From JACCVL01 sp038232655 (GTDB lineage: Bacteria; Actinomycetota; Actinomycetes; Propionibacteriales; Nocardioidaceae), in the NCBI GenBank assembly GCA_038232655.1, contig JBBSNM010000038.1, forward strand, positions 1 through 25,122: DNA of 25,122 nucleotides, written 5' to 3'. A program made the position numbers and the translations under genes. The notes under the pieces are model-generated. The model saw only the letters and a list, made by a program, of their open reading frames with translations, searched no databases and was not told where the DNA came from. Within the stretch, counting starts at the first letter, position 1; each line of letters opens with the position of its first letter. Shown one piece after another: positions 7,514 to 14,767 of this stretch.

Positions 7514-7984
7514 ATGTCGCTCGAAGTAGTTGCCGTCGAACGGGTCGTGCCCGCCGAGCCGGCAACCATCTTCGAGCTGCTCACGGACCCCGCTCAGCAT
7601 GTGCTGCTCGACGGGTCTGGATCGGTCCGCCGCACCCGCGTCGGCAATCCCGAGCGGCTGACCCTGGGTGCCCGCTTCGGCATGGACATGCGCATCGGGT
7701 TGCCATACCGGATCAGCAACGTGGTCGTGGAGTTCGAGCAGGACCGGCGGATCGCCTGGCGGCACTTTGCCGGGCACCGCTGGCGGTACACGCTGACCGC
7801 CGTCGCGCCGGTCAGCGCGGGTGGCCCCGCTGCGACCCTGGTCCGCGAGGAGTGGGACCCGTCGCGGGCGCCGCAGCTGTGGATGTACTACCGGCTGATG
7901 GGATTTCCGGAGCGCAACCGGTCAGGGATGGTCGCGACACTCGAACGTCTCGCCGCCGTAGTCGCCGACCGAGCGGCCCCCTGA
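7514..7984 (+). CDS. SRPBCC-fold (polyketide cyclase/START-like) protein
   Basis: This 156-residue soluble protein, starting MSLEVVAVERVVPAEPATIF, has the SRPBCC pattern. It begins with a beta-strand, followed by a helix (PAEPATIFELLTDPAQHVLLDGSG), a strand-rich middle with GARFGMDMRIGLPYRISN and RRIAWRHFAGHRWRY, and a long C-terminal helix (GMVATLERLAAVV). Such proteins bind hydrophobic ligands in a deep cavity, and many actinobacterial members have no known substrate. No catalytic residue set allows a specific assignment. It is 62 bp downstream of the propeller gene on the same strand and may share its transcript. It is convergent with the PGPGW gene, 31 bp between stops. Confidence 0.8.
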   Translation: MSLEVVAVERVVPAEPATIFELLTDPAQHVLLDGSGSVRRTRVGNPERLTLGARFGMDMRIGLPYRISNVVVEFEQDRRIAWRHFAGHRWRYTLTAVAPVSAGGPAATLVREEWDPSRAPQLWMYYRLMGFPERNRSGMVATLERLAAVVADRAAP

Positions 7985-8015
7985 GGCACCTGGGCACGTG
8001 GCTCGCTCGCCGGCC

Positions 8016-8510
8016 TCAGCGCGACGACCGCTCGCTGCGTACTTCGTCCTTGGTCGGCGCGGCGTCACCGTCGACGCGGAACCGCTTCACGCTGTAGGCG
8101 AGCAGCACCAACGCGAGGACCCCGCCGGCGACGATGGCAGCCCCGGTTCCCCAGCCGCCGAAGGGCAGGTCGGGGCCGACGATCCAGATCTCGGGAATCT
8201 GCGGGTCGAGCCCCCAGAAGACGCCAACACCCATCACGGCGATGCCGCTGAGCGTGCTGAAGGCGATCCGGGTCACCGTCGCCACCTCGTACTCGGCGGC
8301 GCTGAGCGCCTGAGCGCGCATCCAGTCCACCCGCCGGGCGGCCCACTCGAACTCGCTGGCGAGCACGATGAGTCCGACGAGAATCAGCAGCAGCCCGGGG
8401 CCGGGCAGCAGCAGCGCGGCGACCCCGACCAAGATCAGCGCGGCCCCAACCACCGAAACGGCGATTTTGCGCGGTGAGGGAGCGGCGGCCGTCCCGGGGA
8501 TGCGAGGCAT
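8016..8510 (-). CDS. PGPGW-family transmembrane protein
   Basis: This 164-residue membrane protein has the motif LLLPGPGLLLILVGLIVLA (residues 33-51, PGPG at 36-39) and SEFEWAARRVDW just after, as in the PGPGW/TIGR02611 family. Membrane segments lie at about 15-33, 36-54, 79-99 and 122-141, and the tail (RFRVDGDAAPTKDEVRSERS) is charged and probably cytoplasmic. The family function is unknown. I chose the ATG at 8510 (MPRIPGTAAAPSPRK) rather than the ATG at 8576. The family starts close to the first helix, and a TACGGT hexamer sits exactly 6 nt before 8510, which suits a leaderless start. Confidence 0.85.
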   Translation of the reverse strand: MPRIPGTAAAPSPRKIAVSVVGAALILVGVAALLLPGPGLLLILVGLIVLASEFEWAARRVDWMRAQALSAAEYEVATVTRIAFSTLSGIAVMGVGVFWGLDPQIPEIWIVGPDLPFGGWGTGAAIVAGGVLALVLLAYSVKRFRVDGDAAPTKDEVRSERSSR

Positions 8511-8516
8511 GCGCCA

Positions 8517-8522
8517 ACCGTA
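8517..8522 (-). promoter_or_regulatory. Candidate -10 element (TACGGT) for the PGPGW gene
   Basis: On the minus strand TACGGT is followed by TGGCGC and the ATG at 8510, the spacing expected if transcription begins at the start codon. No convincing -35 is seen. The same hexamer occurs upstream of the tRNA-Arg at 3354-3359. Confidence 0.45.
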
Positions 8523-8708
8523 CGTGACGATCGAGACCGGTGCTCTCACCAGAGCCCCCAGCCCCCGACCTGCCATCTGCCGCTTGTGCCCTGGTCACGG
8601 TTGCCTCCCACTCGGTCCCGCCGGCACCAGTCCGCCAGCCCACCAGGTGCACACCGAACCAAGCGCCGCCACGGGCGACCGGTGCGCGGGGATGCACGGG
8701 GCCCCGGC

Positions 8709-11099
8709 TCAGGCCCCGGCCCTGGCGCCGGCGGCAGCCGTGCCGGCAGTAGCCACATCCCGCAGGGGGTCCGGAGTTGACACACCGGAACGCAACAGTG
8801 CGAGCACCTCTGGCATCGGCATCGGAGGGGCGAGGTGAAATCCCTGCGCGAAGATCTCGTTGCGCATCGTCCGCAAGTGGTCGAGCTGGGTCTGCCGCTC
8901 GACCCCCTCCACCACGACCCGCAGCCCCAGCGCAAGACCCATCAGCAGCATGGCCTGCAGCAGGTTGGCGGCCCGGATGCTGCTTTCGATGCCGTCGACG
9001 AAGCTCCGGTCGGTCTTGAGCACCTGTACGGGCAGCGTCTGCAGATAGCCCACCGACGAGAAGCCGACGCCGAAGTCGTCGACGGCGAACTGCACTCCAT
9101 CGGCCACCAGACGAGACATCACCTCATCGCTCAGCGAGTCCTCGCGCACCACGTCGCGCTCGGTGACCTCCAGCAACAGCTGCTGGTCGCCGAGGGCGGC
9201 GCTGGTCGCGCGTACCCGGTCCAGGAAGTCGGCGGAGTGCAGCTGCTGGGCCGAGATGTTGACCGCCACCTGGAGCGGCGGCAGCCCGAGCCGGCGGATG
9301 CGGGCAGCATCTTGCGCCACCCGGTCGAGGATGCGCGCGCCCAGCGGCACCACCAGCCCGGTCTCCTCCGCCAGCGGGATGAAGGTTTCCGGGCAGACAT
9401 CCGCGCCGTCGTTCCGCCAGCGAGCCAGGGCCTCCAGCCCGGTCACCGCACCGGTGCGCAGCGAGTAGACCGGCTGGTAGACGACGGACAGCTCGTCGCG
9501 CTCGATCGCTGTGGACAACGCGTCGGCCATCTCGAGCTTGCGTACCCTGGCGGCCCCGTACTCGGTGCGGTAGGTGACGAAGCAGTTCTTTCCCTTCGCC
9601 TTGGCCTCGTACATCGCGATGTCGGCGTTTCGCAGCAGCGCCTCGCTGCTGCCGGACCCGCCCGAGGTGGCGACCCCGATGCTGGTGCTGACCGACACGT
9701 CGTGGCCGTTCACCTCGGTCGGGGCCGCGACCACCGCCAGCAGCGAGCCGGCAACCCGCTCGACGTGGGCCGGCCCTCGGGCGTCCTCGAGGAGCACGGC
9801 GAACTCGTCGCCGCCCAGCCGGGCGACGGTGCCACCGGCCGGCACACAGGCATCGATGCGGGCGGCGGTCTGCACCAGCAGGCTGTCGCCCGCACTGTGC
9901 CCGAACCGGTCGTTGATCTGCTTGAAGCCGTCCAGGTCGCAGAACAAGACCGCGATCGCCGACCCGAGACGTCGGCTGCGGTCGAGAGCGTCCGCGACGC
10001 GGTCGAGGAAGACGCCGCGGTTCGCCAGCTCGGTGAGGATGTCGTGCCGGGCGAGGAAGGTCATCTCGCGGGTCAGCTTGAGCCGGGACAGCACCTCGGA
10101 CCCGGCCAGCGCGAGCTGCTCGAGGTGCTCGTGGTCAGCGGCCACCACGGCCGAGTCTCGCTGACCCATCGGGGCGACGAGCCACCACTGCCGGGCGCCG
10201 TCAGTGACTGTGGCACCGACCTCGTCACCCGCCGGGGGGTTGGCGCGCAGCGAGCACGGCTGAGCACGTAGGAGCGCCCGCCCCCCGGACTCGAGCAGGG
10301 CCAGCACGCCCTCGGCCGACGGCTGCCGCTGCATGGAGCGCGACACGTCGAAAAGCACCCGCATCCGGCGCGACCGTTCGCGGTCACGCGTGGTCAACCT
10401 CGAGGCCACGAGCAGCGTCGCCAGCGGCACCGCGAGCAGCAGCGTCGCCCACGGGTTCACCACGACCAGAACCAGGGCGGCCAGATAGCCCAGCGAGTCG
10501 ACGGCGACGATGCTCACCATCGACAAGAACACGTCGGAACGACCGAACTCGGCGTTGTAGGCGGTGCCGTCCTCGAGGACGACCGAGAGCTCGGAGATGA
10601 AGAAGTCGAGCAGGAAGTAGACGCTGCAGCCGACGAGGACGGCGGCGAACTGCTGCAGCTGGACGGGGCCGCCCGACGGGCTCAGCCAGTTGATGACCCA
10701 CAGCGCGGCGATGCCCGAGCTGGTCATGACCCCGACGTTGAAGACCTTTGCGACCAGTCGGCGGCGGATCAGGGTCTGTGCGATCACCGCGCCCAGCGCC
10801 CAGATCAGGGCGCCGTCGTGCGCCGGGACAATCGTCCCGAGAAAGGCCAGCACGCTGGAGTCGAAGCCGATCTCGATGACCCCGCGGGAGCGGTGCAAAA
10901 GCACCGGGTAGCGAGACACGACCACGATCACCGGAACAGCGAGGAGCAGGGCCGGAGACAGGTGCAGTTCCGGGTACACGTGTGCGACCGTCTCCGCCCC
11001 GAATGCCGCGGCCGCGGAGACCGCCGTCAGGACGACCGCGAGCGCCAGCACGGAACGGTCGAACGCACGACTCAGCCTCGGCTGCGCCTTGGCGGCCAT
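8709..11099 (-). CDS. Membrane GGDEF-EAL protein (c-di-GMP synthesis/degradation)
   Basis: This 796-residue protein has three parts. Residues about 15-232 form a membrane domain with six or seven helices (for example LLLAVPVIVVVSRYPVLLHR and YLAALVLVVVNPWATLLLA). A linker and degenerate GAF-like stretch follows (245-340), then GGDEF (about 345-505) and EAL (about 515-770). The GGDEF motif (429-433) is intact, but the position of the inhibitory I-site reads AGG/T-rich sequence instead of RxxD. EAL residues are intact: GLEALARW (Glu556), NISAQQL, LLLEVTERD, DDFGVGFSS (674-) and VVEGVE (731-). Phosphodiesterase activity is therefore likely, with the GGDEF half possibly active or GTP-sensing. The start at 11099 is fixed by an excellent ribosome binding site. 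It lies 80 bp downstream of ideR on the same strand. Confidence 0.94.
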   Translation of the reverse strand: MAAKAQPRLSRAFDRSVLALAVVLTAVSAAAAFGAETVAHVYPELHLSPALLLAVPVIVVVSRYPVLLHRSRGVIEIGFDSSVLAFLGTIVPAHDGALIWALGAVIAQTLIRRRLVAKVFNVGVMTSSGIAALWVINWLSPSGGPVQLQQFAAVLVGCSVYFLLDFFISELSVVLEDGTAYNAEFGRSDVFLSMVSIVAVDSLGYLAALVLVVVNPWATLLLAVPLATLLVASRLTTRDRERSRRMRVLFDVSRSMQRQPSAEGVLALLESGGRALLRAQPCSLRANPPAGDEVGATVTDGARQWWLVAPMGQRDSAVVAADHEHLEQLALAGSEVLSRLKLTREMTFLARHDILTELANRGVFLDRVADALDRSRRLGSAIAVLFCDLDGFKQINDRFGHSAGDSLLVQTAARIDACVPAGGTVARLGGDEFAVLLEDARGPAHVERVAGSLLAVVAAPTEVNGHDVSVSTSIGVATSGGSGSSEALLRNADIAMYEAKAKGKNCFVTYRTEYGAARVRKLEMADALSTAIERDELSVVYQPVYSLRTGAVTGLEALARWRNDGADVCPETFIPLAEETGLVVPLGARILDRVAQDAARIRRLGLPPLQVAVNISAQQLHSADFLDRVRATSAALGDQQLLLEVTERDVVREDSLSDEVMSRLVADGVQFAVDDFGVGFSSVGYLQTLPVQVLKTDRSFVDGIESSIRAANLLQAMLLMGLALGLRVVVEGVERQTQLDHLRTMRNEIFAQGFHLAPPMPMPEVLALLRSGVSTPDPLRDVATAGTAAAGARAGA

Positions 11100-11105
11100 T
11101 CCCTA

Positions 11106-11111
11106 CCTCCT
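11106..11111 (-). promoter_or_regulatory. Strong ribosome binding site (AGGAGG) for the GGDEF-EAL gene
   Basis: AGGAGG is followed by 6 nt (TAGGGA) and the ATG at 11099. This full-consensus site contrasts with the mostly leaderless neighbours and suggests translation from a leadered transcript, perhaps shared with ideR. Confidence 0.75.
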
Positions 11112-11179
11112 GAAGGACGACTAGGGGACGCCTTACAGTAGTGGTGCAACTGCGCTGCGCCATACCCCCCGTTGAGAGA

Positions 11180-11887
11180 TCAGCCACGGCGGACGAGCAC
11201 TTGGTCGGCGAAGCGACCCTCGAGCACCACGGCCGCGTCATTGCCGAACACCGCGACCCCGTCTCGGCGGGCGCGGGCGCGCACGGTGCGACCGGGCAGC
11301 GCACCGACCCGGCGCAGGTCCGCGAGCACCGCCACCTGGCTCTGCAGCGGCTCGGAGATCCGTCGCACCTGCACCGACAGCTCCGTCCCCTCGTCCCGGC
11401 CGGCCGTGACCACCTCGCTGAGCGGTCGCACACCGTCGAGATAGGCCTCGCCCTCGTCTCCGAACTCACCCAGCTCGGCCAACCCGGGGATCGGATTGCC
11501 GTATGGCGACTCCGTCGGGTGGTGCAGCAGCTGCACCAGCCGGCGTTCGACGCGCTCGGAGACCACGTGCTCCCAGCGGCACGCCTCCTCGTGCACCAGC
11601 TCGATGTCCAGGCCGATGACGTCGGTGAGCAGCCGCTCGACCAGCCGGTGCTTGCGCATCACCCGGGTTGCGGCCTGCCGGCCATCGGCGGTGAGCTCGA
11701 GGTGCCGGTCGCCCTCGACGGTCAGCAGACCATCACGCTCCATCCGGGCCACGGTCTGGCTCACGGTGGGGCCACTTTGGTGCAGCCGCTCGGCGATCCG
11801 GGCGCGCAGCGGCGTGACGCCCTCCTCCTCGAGCTCGAAGACCGTGCGCAGGTACATCTCGGTCGTGTCGATCAGGTCGCCGCTCAC
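11180..11887 (-). CDS. ideR: Iron-dependent repressor IdeR/DtxR
   Basis: This 235-residue protein is close in length and sequence to mycobacterial IdeR. It starts MSGDLIDTTEMYLRTVFELE and has the winged helix SGPTVSQTVARMERDGL. The dimerisation domain carries both metal sites: Met11, Cys103, Glu106 and His107 (primary), and His80, Glu84 and His99 (ancillary), in MRKHRLVERLL and HEEACRWEHV. The C-terminal SH3-like domain (about 150-235) is complete. With Fe2+ it should bind iron boxes and repress uptake genes while activating storage. The GTG at 11887 gives the family N-terminal length; an ATG at 11905 would add six residues. CACAAT lies 6 nt before the GTG. No iron box (TTAGGTTAGGCTAACC type) is visible nearby, so autoregulation by iron is not supported here. 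Confidence 0.93.
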   Translation of the reverse strand: MSGDLIDTTEMYLRTVFELEEEGVTPLRARIAERLHQSGPTVSQTVARMERDGLLTVEGDRHLELTADGRQAATRVMRKHRLVERLLTDVIGLDIELVHEEACRWEHVVSERVERRLVQLLHHPTESPYGNPIPGLAELGEFGDEGEAYLDGVRPLSEVVTAGRDEGTELSVQVRRISEPLQSQVAVLADLRRVGALPGRTVRARARRDGVAVFGNDAAVVLEGRFADQVLVRRG

Positions 11888-11893
11888 CGCGCC

Positions 11894-11899
11894 ATTGTG
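11894..11899 (-). promoter_or_regulatory. Candidate -10 element (CACAAT) for ideR
   Basis: CACAAT is followed by GGCGCG and the GTG at 11887, a leaderless arrangement. Any -35 would fall at about 11917-11922, within the divergent photolyase promoter region. Confidence 0.35.
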
Positions 11900-11911
11900 T
11901 CCCATCCGGGC

Positions 11912-11917
11912 CAGCAT
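11912..11917 (+). promoter_or_regulatory. Candidate -10 element (CAGCAT) for the photolyase gene
   Basis: CAGCAT is followed by 6 nt (GGTCTC) and the GTG at 11924. It lies 12 bp from the opposing ideR -10 candidate in a 36-bp intergenic space. Confidence 0.35.
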
Positions 11918-11923
11918 GGTCTC

Positions 11924-13297
11924 GTGACGACGACGGTGATGTGGTTCCGGCGCGACCTGCGGCTGGCTGACAACCCGGCGCTGCGGGCGGCCGTCGACGA
12001 GACCGACGGCGGCGTCGTGCCGCTGTTCGTGCTCGACCCGGCCCTGTGGGGCCCGGCCGGTCCGAACCGCCGGGCCTACCTGAGCGCGAGCCTGGCCGAC
12101 CTCGGTGAACGGATCGGCGGCTGGCAGCTGCGCCGCGGCGATCCCGCCGCGGAGGTCGTCGCAGTCGCCCGCGCCGCCGGAGCCTCCTCGGTGCACGTCG
12201 CCGCCGACTGCGGGCCGTACGGGCGCGAGCGCGACGAGCGGGTCAAGCGGGCACTCGCCGACCACGGCATCGCCCTGGTGCGCACCGGCTCGCCGTACGC
12301 GGTCGCGCCCGGCCGGGTGACCAAGGGCGACGGCACGCCGTACGCGGTGTACACGCCGTTCTGGCGCGCCTGGACCGAACACGGCTGGCGCGACCCGGTC
12401 GGCCAGCCGCACGCTGTCGCCTGGGTCCGCCCGCTGCGGTCGGCCGACCTGCCCGCGGCAGAGCCCGCGCCGGGCAGCTCGCTGCCGCCCGCTGGCGAGC
12501 AGGCGGCCCACCGCCGGTGGCGTGCCTTCCTCGACGACGGTGTCGGCAGCTACGGCGCCGACCGTGACCGGCCCGACCTCGACCGCACGTCGCGGATGTC
12601 GGTGCACCTCAAGTGGGGCGAGATCCATCCGCGCAGCATGCTGGCCGACCTGCGCGGCCGCCACGGCGACTCGGCGCGCAGCTACCGCCAGGAGCTGGCC
12701 TGGCGGGAGTTCTACGCCGACGTGCTGTGGCAACGACCCGACTCCGCGCGTGACTACCTGCACCCGCAGCTCGCCGGCATGCGCTACGCCCGGCCGGGCA
12801 AGCAGCTGACGGCGTGGGCCGAGGGCCGCACCGGCTTCCCGATCGTGGACGCCGGAATGCGCCAGCTGCGCCGTGAGGGCTGGATGCACAACCGGGTGCG
12901 GATGATCGTCGCCAGCTTTCTCGTCAAGGACCTGCACCTGGAATGGCAGCACGGCGCCCGCCACTTCCTGCACTGGCTCGTCGACGGCGACCTGTCGTCG
13001 AACAACCACGGCTGGCAGTGGGTGGCGGGGTCGGGCACCGACGCCTCCCCCTACTTCCGGGTGTTCAACCCGGTCACGCAGGGCAAGAAGTTCGACCCCG
13101 GCGGCGACTATGTGCGCCGGCACGTCGCGGAGCTGGCCGATGTGGACGGACCGGCGGTGCACGAGCCGTGGACGCTGCCCGACGGCCCGCCGCACCGCTA
13201 CCCGCAGCCGATGGTCGACCACAAGCAGGAGCGGGTGGAGGCGCTCGAGCGCTACGACAGGTCAAGGGGCGCTGAGTCCGGCCGCCGCGCACGCTAG
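11924..13297 (+). CDS. phr: Deoxyribodipyrimidine photolyase (cryptochrome/photolyase family)
   Basis: This 457-residue flavoprotein reverses UV-induced pyrimidine dimers using blue light. It has the N-terminal antenna domain (TTTVMWFRRDLRLADNPALR) and a C-terminal FAD domain. Landmarks include QELAWREFYADVLWQRP, with Glu257 and Trp260 at positions that contact the CPD lesion in class I enzymes. It also has TGFPIVDAGMRQLRREGWMH with Asn323, and SSNNHGWQWVAGSGTD. Tryptophans 320, 351 and 364 match the electron-transfer triad by position. All features favour a CPD class I photolyase over a signalling cryptochrome, but activity is inferred. The GTG at 11924 starts directly before the conserved VMWFRRDLR. 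It diverges from ideR and is followed by udgX 10 bp downstream; its TAG stop codon is part of the udgX -10 candidate. Confidence 0.95.
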   Translation: MTTTVMWFRRDLRLADNPALRAAVDETDGGVVPLFVLDPALWGPAGPNRRAYLSASLADLGERIGGWQLRRGDPAAEVVAVARAAGASSVHVAADCGPYGRERDERVKRALADHGIALVRTGSPYAVAPGRVTKGDGTPYAVYTPFWRAWTEHGWRDPVGQPHAVAWVRPLRSADLPAAEPAPGSSLPPAGEQAAHRRWRAFLDDGVGSYGADRDRPDLDRTSRMSVHLKWGEIHPRSMLADLRGRHGDSARSYRQELAWREFYADVLWQRPDSARDYLHPQLAGMRYARPGKQLTAWAEGRTGFPIVDAGMRQLRREGWMHNRVRMIVASFLVKDLHLEWQHGARHFLHWLVDGDLSSNNHGWQWVAGSGTDASPYFRVFNPVTQGKKFDPGGDYVRRHVAELADVDGPAVHEPWTLPDGPPHRYPQPMVDHKQERVEALERYDRSRGAESGRRAR

Positions 13298-13300
13298 CGT
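13295..13300 (+). promoter_or_regulatory. Candidate -10 element (TAGCGT) for udgX, overlapping the photolyase stop codon
   Basis: TAGCGT begins with the TAG stop of the photolyase gene and is followed by exactly 7 nt and the GTG at 13308. A weak -35 (CTGAGT, 13272-13277) lies 17 bp upstream. Confidence 0.45.
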
Positions 13301-13307
13301 CGCGTCG

Positions 13308-13961
13308 GTGAGCTCCACCGTGGACGAGCGACCCGGCGCCCGGGCTCGGGTGCCGGCCGGCGCAGGCGTGGATGAGCTGCGCGCAGCCGCGGCCAGCTGT
13401 GCCGGCTGCGAGCTGCACCGAGCGGCCACGCAGACGGTCTTCTCGGGCGGCTCGGCAACGGCCCGGCTGGCGCTGGTCGGGGAGCAGCCCGGCGACGCCG
13501 AGGACCGCGCAGGGGCACCGTTCGTCGGGCCAGCCGGCCAGCTGCTCGACCGGGCACTCACCGAGGCCGGCATCGACCGCGCCGACACCTACGTCACCAA
13601 CGCGGTCAAGCACTTCCGGTTCACCGTGACGCCGCAGCGCCGGCTGCACCAGACGCCCGACCTGGCCCACCTGACCGCCTGCCGGCCGTGGCTGACCGCC
13701 GAGCTCGCCGTGGTCGACCCCGAGGTCGTCGTCTGCCTCGGCGCGACCGCCGCCCGCGCGCTGCTCGGCGCGAGCTTTCGGGTGACCCGCCAGCGGGGGA
13801 TGCTGTTTGCCCGCACCGCCCGTTCCGACGATCCCGGCCTGGTGCGGGCCGGGTGGCTGCTCGCCACCGTCCACCCGTCCGCGGTGCTGCGCGCCGACGA
13901 CCGGGACGCGGCGTACGCGGGCCTGGTCGCCGACCTGCGCACGGCTGGCGGTGCGCTATGA
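13308..13961 (+). CDS. udgX: UdgX-type uracil-DNA glycosylase/uracil-DNA binding protein
   Basis: This 217-residue protein has the family 4-like core: GEQPGD (58-63), AGAPFVGPAGQLLDRALTEAG, YVTNAVKHF, ACRPWL, VVVCLGATAA and ATVHPSAVLR (HPS at 189-191). It also has the extra UdgX loop QRRLHQTP (110-117), equivalent to the KRRIH loop of the mycobacterial protein. The histidine of that loop, His114 here, attaches covalently to the sugar after uracil removal in the studied UdgX. Iron-sulphur ligands are probably Cys31 and Cys34 (CAGC) and Cys125; the position usually holding the fourth Cys (KCRPP in family 4) is KHF here, so His102 may replace it. The GTG at 13308 is chosen from the -10 spacing and from sitting just before the conserved region. 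It overlaps the next gene by 4 bp. Confidence 0.9.
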   Translation: MSSTVDERPGARARVPAGAGVDELRAAAASCAGCELHRAATQTVFSGGSATARLALVGEQPGDAEDRAGAPFVGPAGQLLDRALTEAGIDRADTYVTNAVKHFRFTVTPQRRLHQTPDLAHLTACRPWLTAELAVVDPEVVVCLGATAARALLGASFRVTRQRGMLFARTARSDDPGLVRAGWLLATVHPSAVLRADDRDAAYAGLVADLRTAGGAL

Positions 13962-14755
13962 GCGATCTTGGCGCCGGTGGGCTGCCTGCGCCCGTCCGCA
14001 TCGCCGCCAGCCGCTGCGGCCCGCCGGCGTCGGCCAACGGCGGGTGGACGGCCGGCGTGCTGGCCGGTGTCCTGGTCACCGCGGCTAATCGGGAGTCGGT
14101 GGTCCCGGTCACGGTCAGCCTGCGCCGCCCACCGCCCCTCGAGACCGACCTGCAGGTACGCCTGAGCGGGGACGGCCCGAGCCGCTTCGCAGAGCTGCTG
14201 GCACCCGCGGCCGGCGCCACGGCGGCCGCGACGGTCGCGACGGCCGCGACGGCCGTGCCGGACCCGACCGCCCCGCTGGAGCCGGTGCCGCCGGTCGACG
14301 TGTCGGCGGCGGCGGCGGCCAGCGGTCGCTACGCCGGGCTCAACGACCATCCGTTTCCGACGTGTTTCGTCTGCGGCACGGCGCGCGACGACGGCGACGG
14401 CCTGTGCCTGCATCCTGGCCGGGTCGACGGCGGCCGCACCGCCTGCACGTGGACTCCGCACCGCAACTTCGCGGCCGCGGACGGCAGCGTCGACGCTGCG
14501 TACGTGTGGGCGGCGCTGGACTGCCCGGGGGGCTGGACCACCGACCTCGTCGGCCGTCCCCTGGTGCTGGCACGCATGACCGCGCTGGTGCACCGGCGAC
14601 CGGCCGTCGGCGAGACCCTGGTGGTCCTCGGCCAGCACGTGGACACCGACGGGCGCAAGACGAGGACCGCCACCACGGTCTACGACTCCGGCGGCGGCAT
14701 CGTGGGCCGCGCCCGCCAGCTGTGGATCAGCGTCGACCCGGCGACGTTCGGGTGA
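13958..14755 (+). CDS. Hotdog-fold-like conserved protein with a CxxC motif
   Basis: This 265-residue soluble protein appears to be made of two hotdog-like halves joined by an Ala/Thr/Pro-rich linker (about 80-118). The first half contains ANGGWTAGVLAGVLVTAAN, the pattern seen in acyl-CoA thioesterase-like proteins. The second begins with HPFPTCFVCGTARDDGDG (a CxxC pair) and GLCLHPG. It continues through AAYVWAALDCPGGW and VLARMTALVHRRPAVGE to GRARQLWISVDP. No catalytic Asp/Glu is certain, so the thioesterase role is only an inference. The ATG overlaps the stop of udgX (ATGA), which implies translational coupling with udgX and makes a shared transcript very likely. The linker DNA around 14220-14260 has near-repeats of GCGACGGCC. 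Confidence 0.75.
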   Translation: MSDLGAGGLPAPVRIAASRCGPPASANGGWTAGVLAGVLVTAANRESVVPVTVSLRRPPPLETDLQVRLSGDGPSRFAELLAPAAGATAAATVATAATAVPDPTAPLEPVPPVDVSAAAAASGRYAGLNDHPFPTCFVCGTARDDGDGLCLHPGRVDGGRTACTWTPHRNFAAADGSVDAAYVWAALDCPGGWTTDLVGRPLVLARMTALVHRRPAVGETLVVLGQHVDTDGRKTRTATTVYDSGGGIVGRARQLWISVDPATFG

Positions 14756-14767
14756 CCCGCCGCGCGC

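Noticed and set aside
8511..8708. 198-bp gap between the PGPGW and GGDEF-EAL genes examined for small genes or a terminator
   Set aside because: Only GC palindromes (for example CGGGGCCCCG near 8696-8705) were found, without a U-tract or a supported small frame.
8835..10271. 478-codon plus-strand frame opposite the GGDEF-EAL gene
   Set aside because: It is a GC-rich mirror frame of a gene with clear GGDEF and EAL motifs; its own composition (His/Arg/Gly-rich) resembles no family.
11180..13222. 680-codon minus-strand frame running from photolyase antisense into ideR
   Set aside because: Only the last 236 codons are IdeR; the rest is antisense to photolyase.
14219..14260. Short tandem-like GCGACGGCC units
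   Set aside because: They encode the Ala/Thr linker of the hotdog-like protein and are explained by codon bias in a low-complexity linker.
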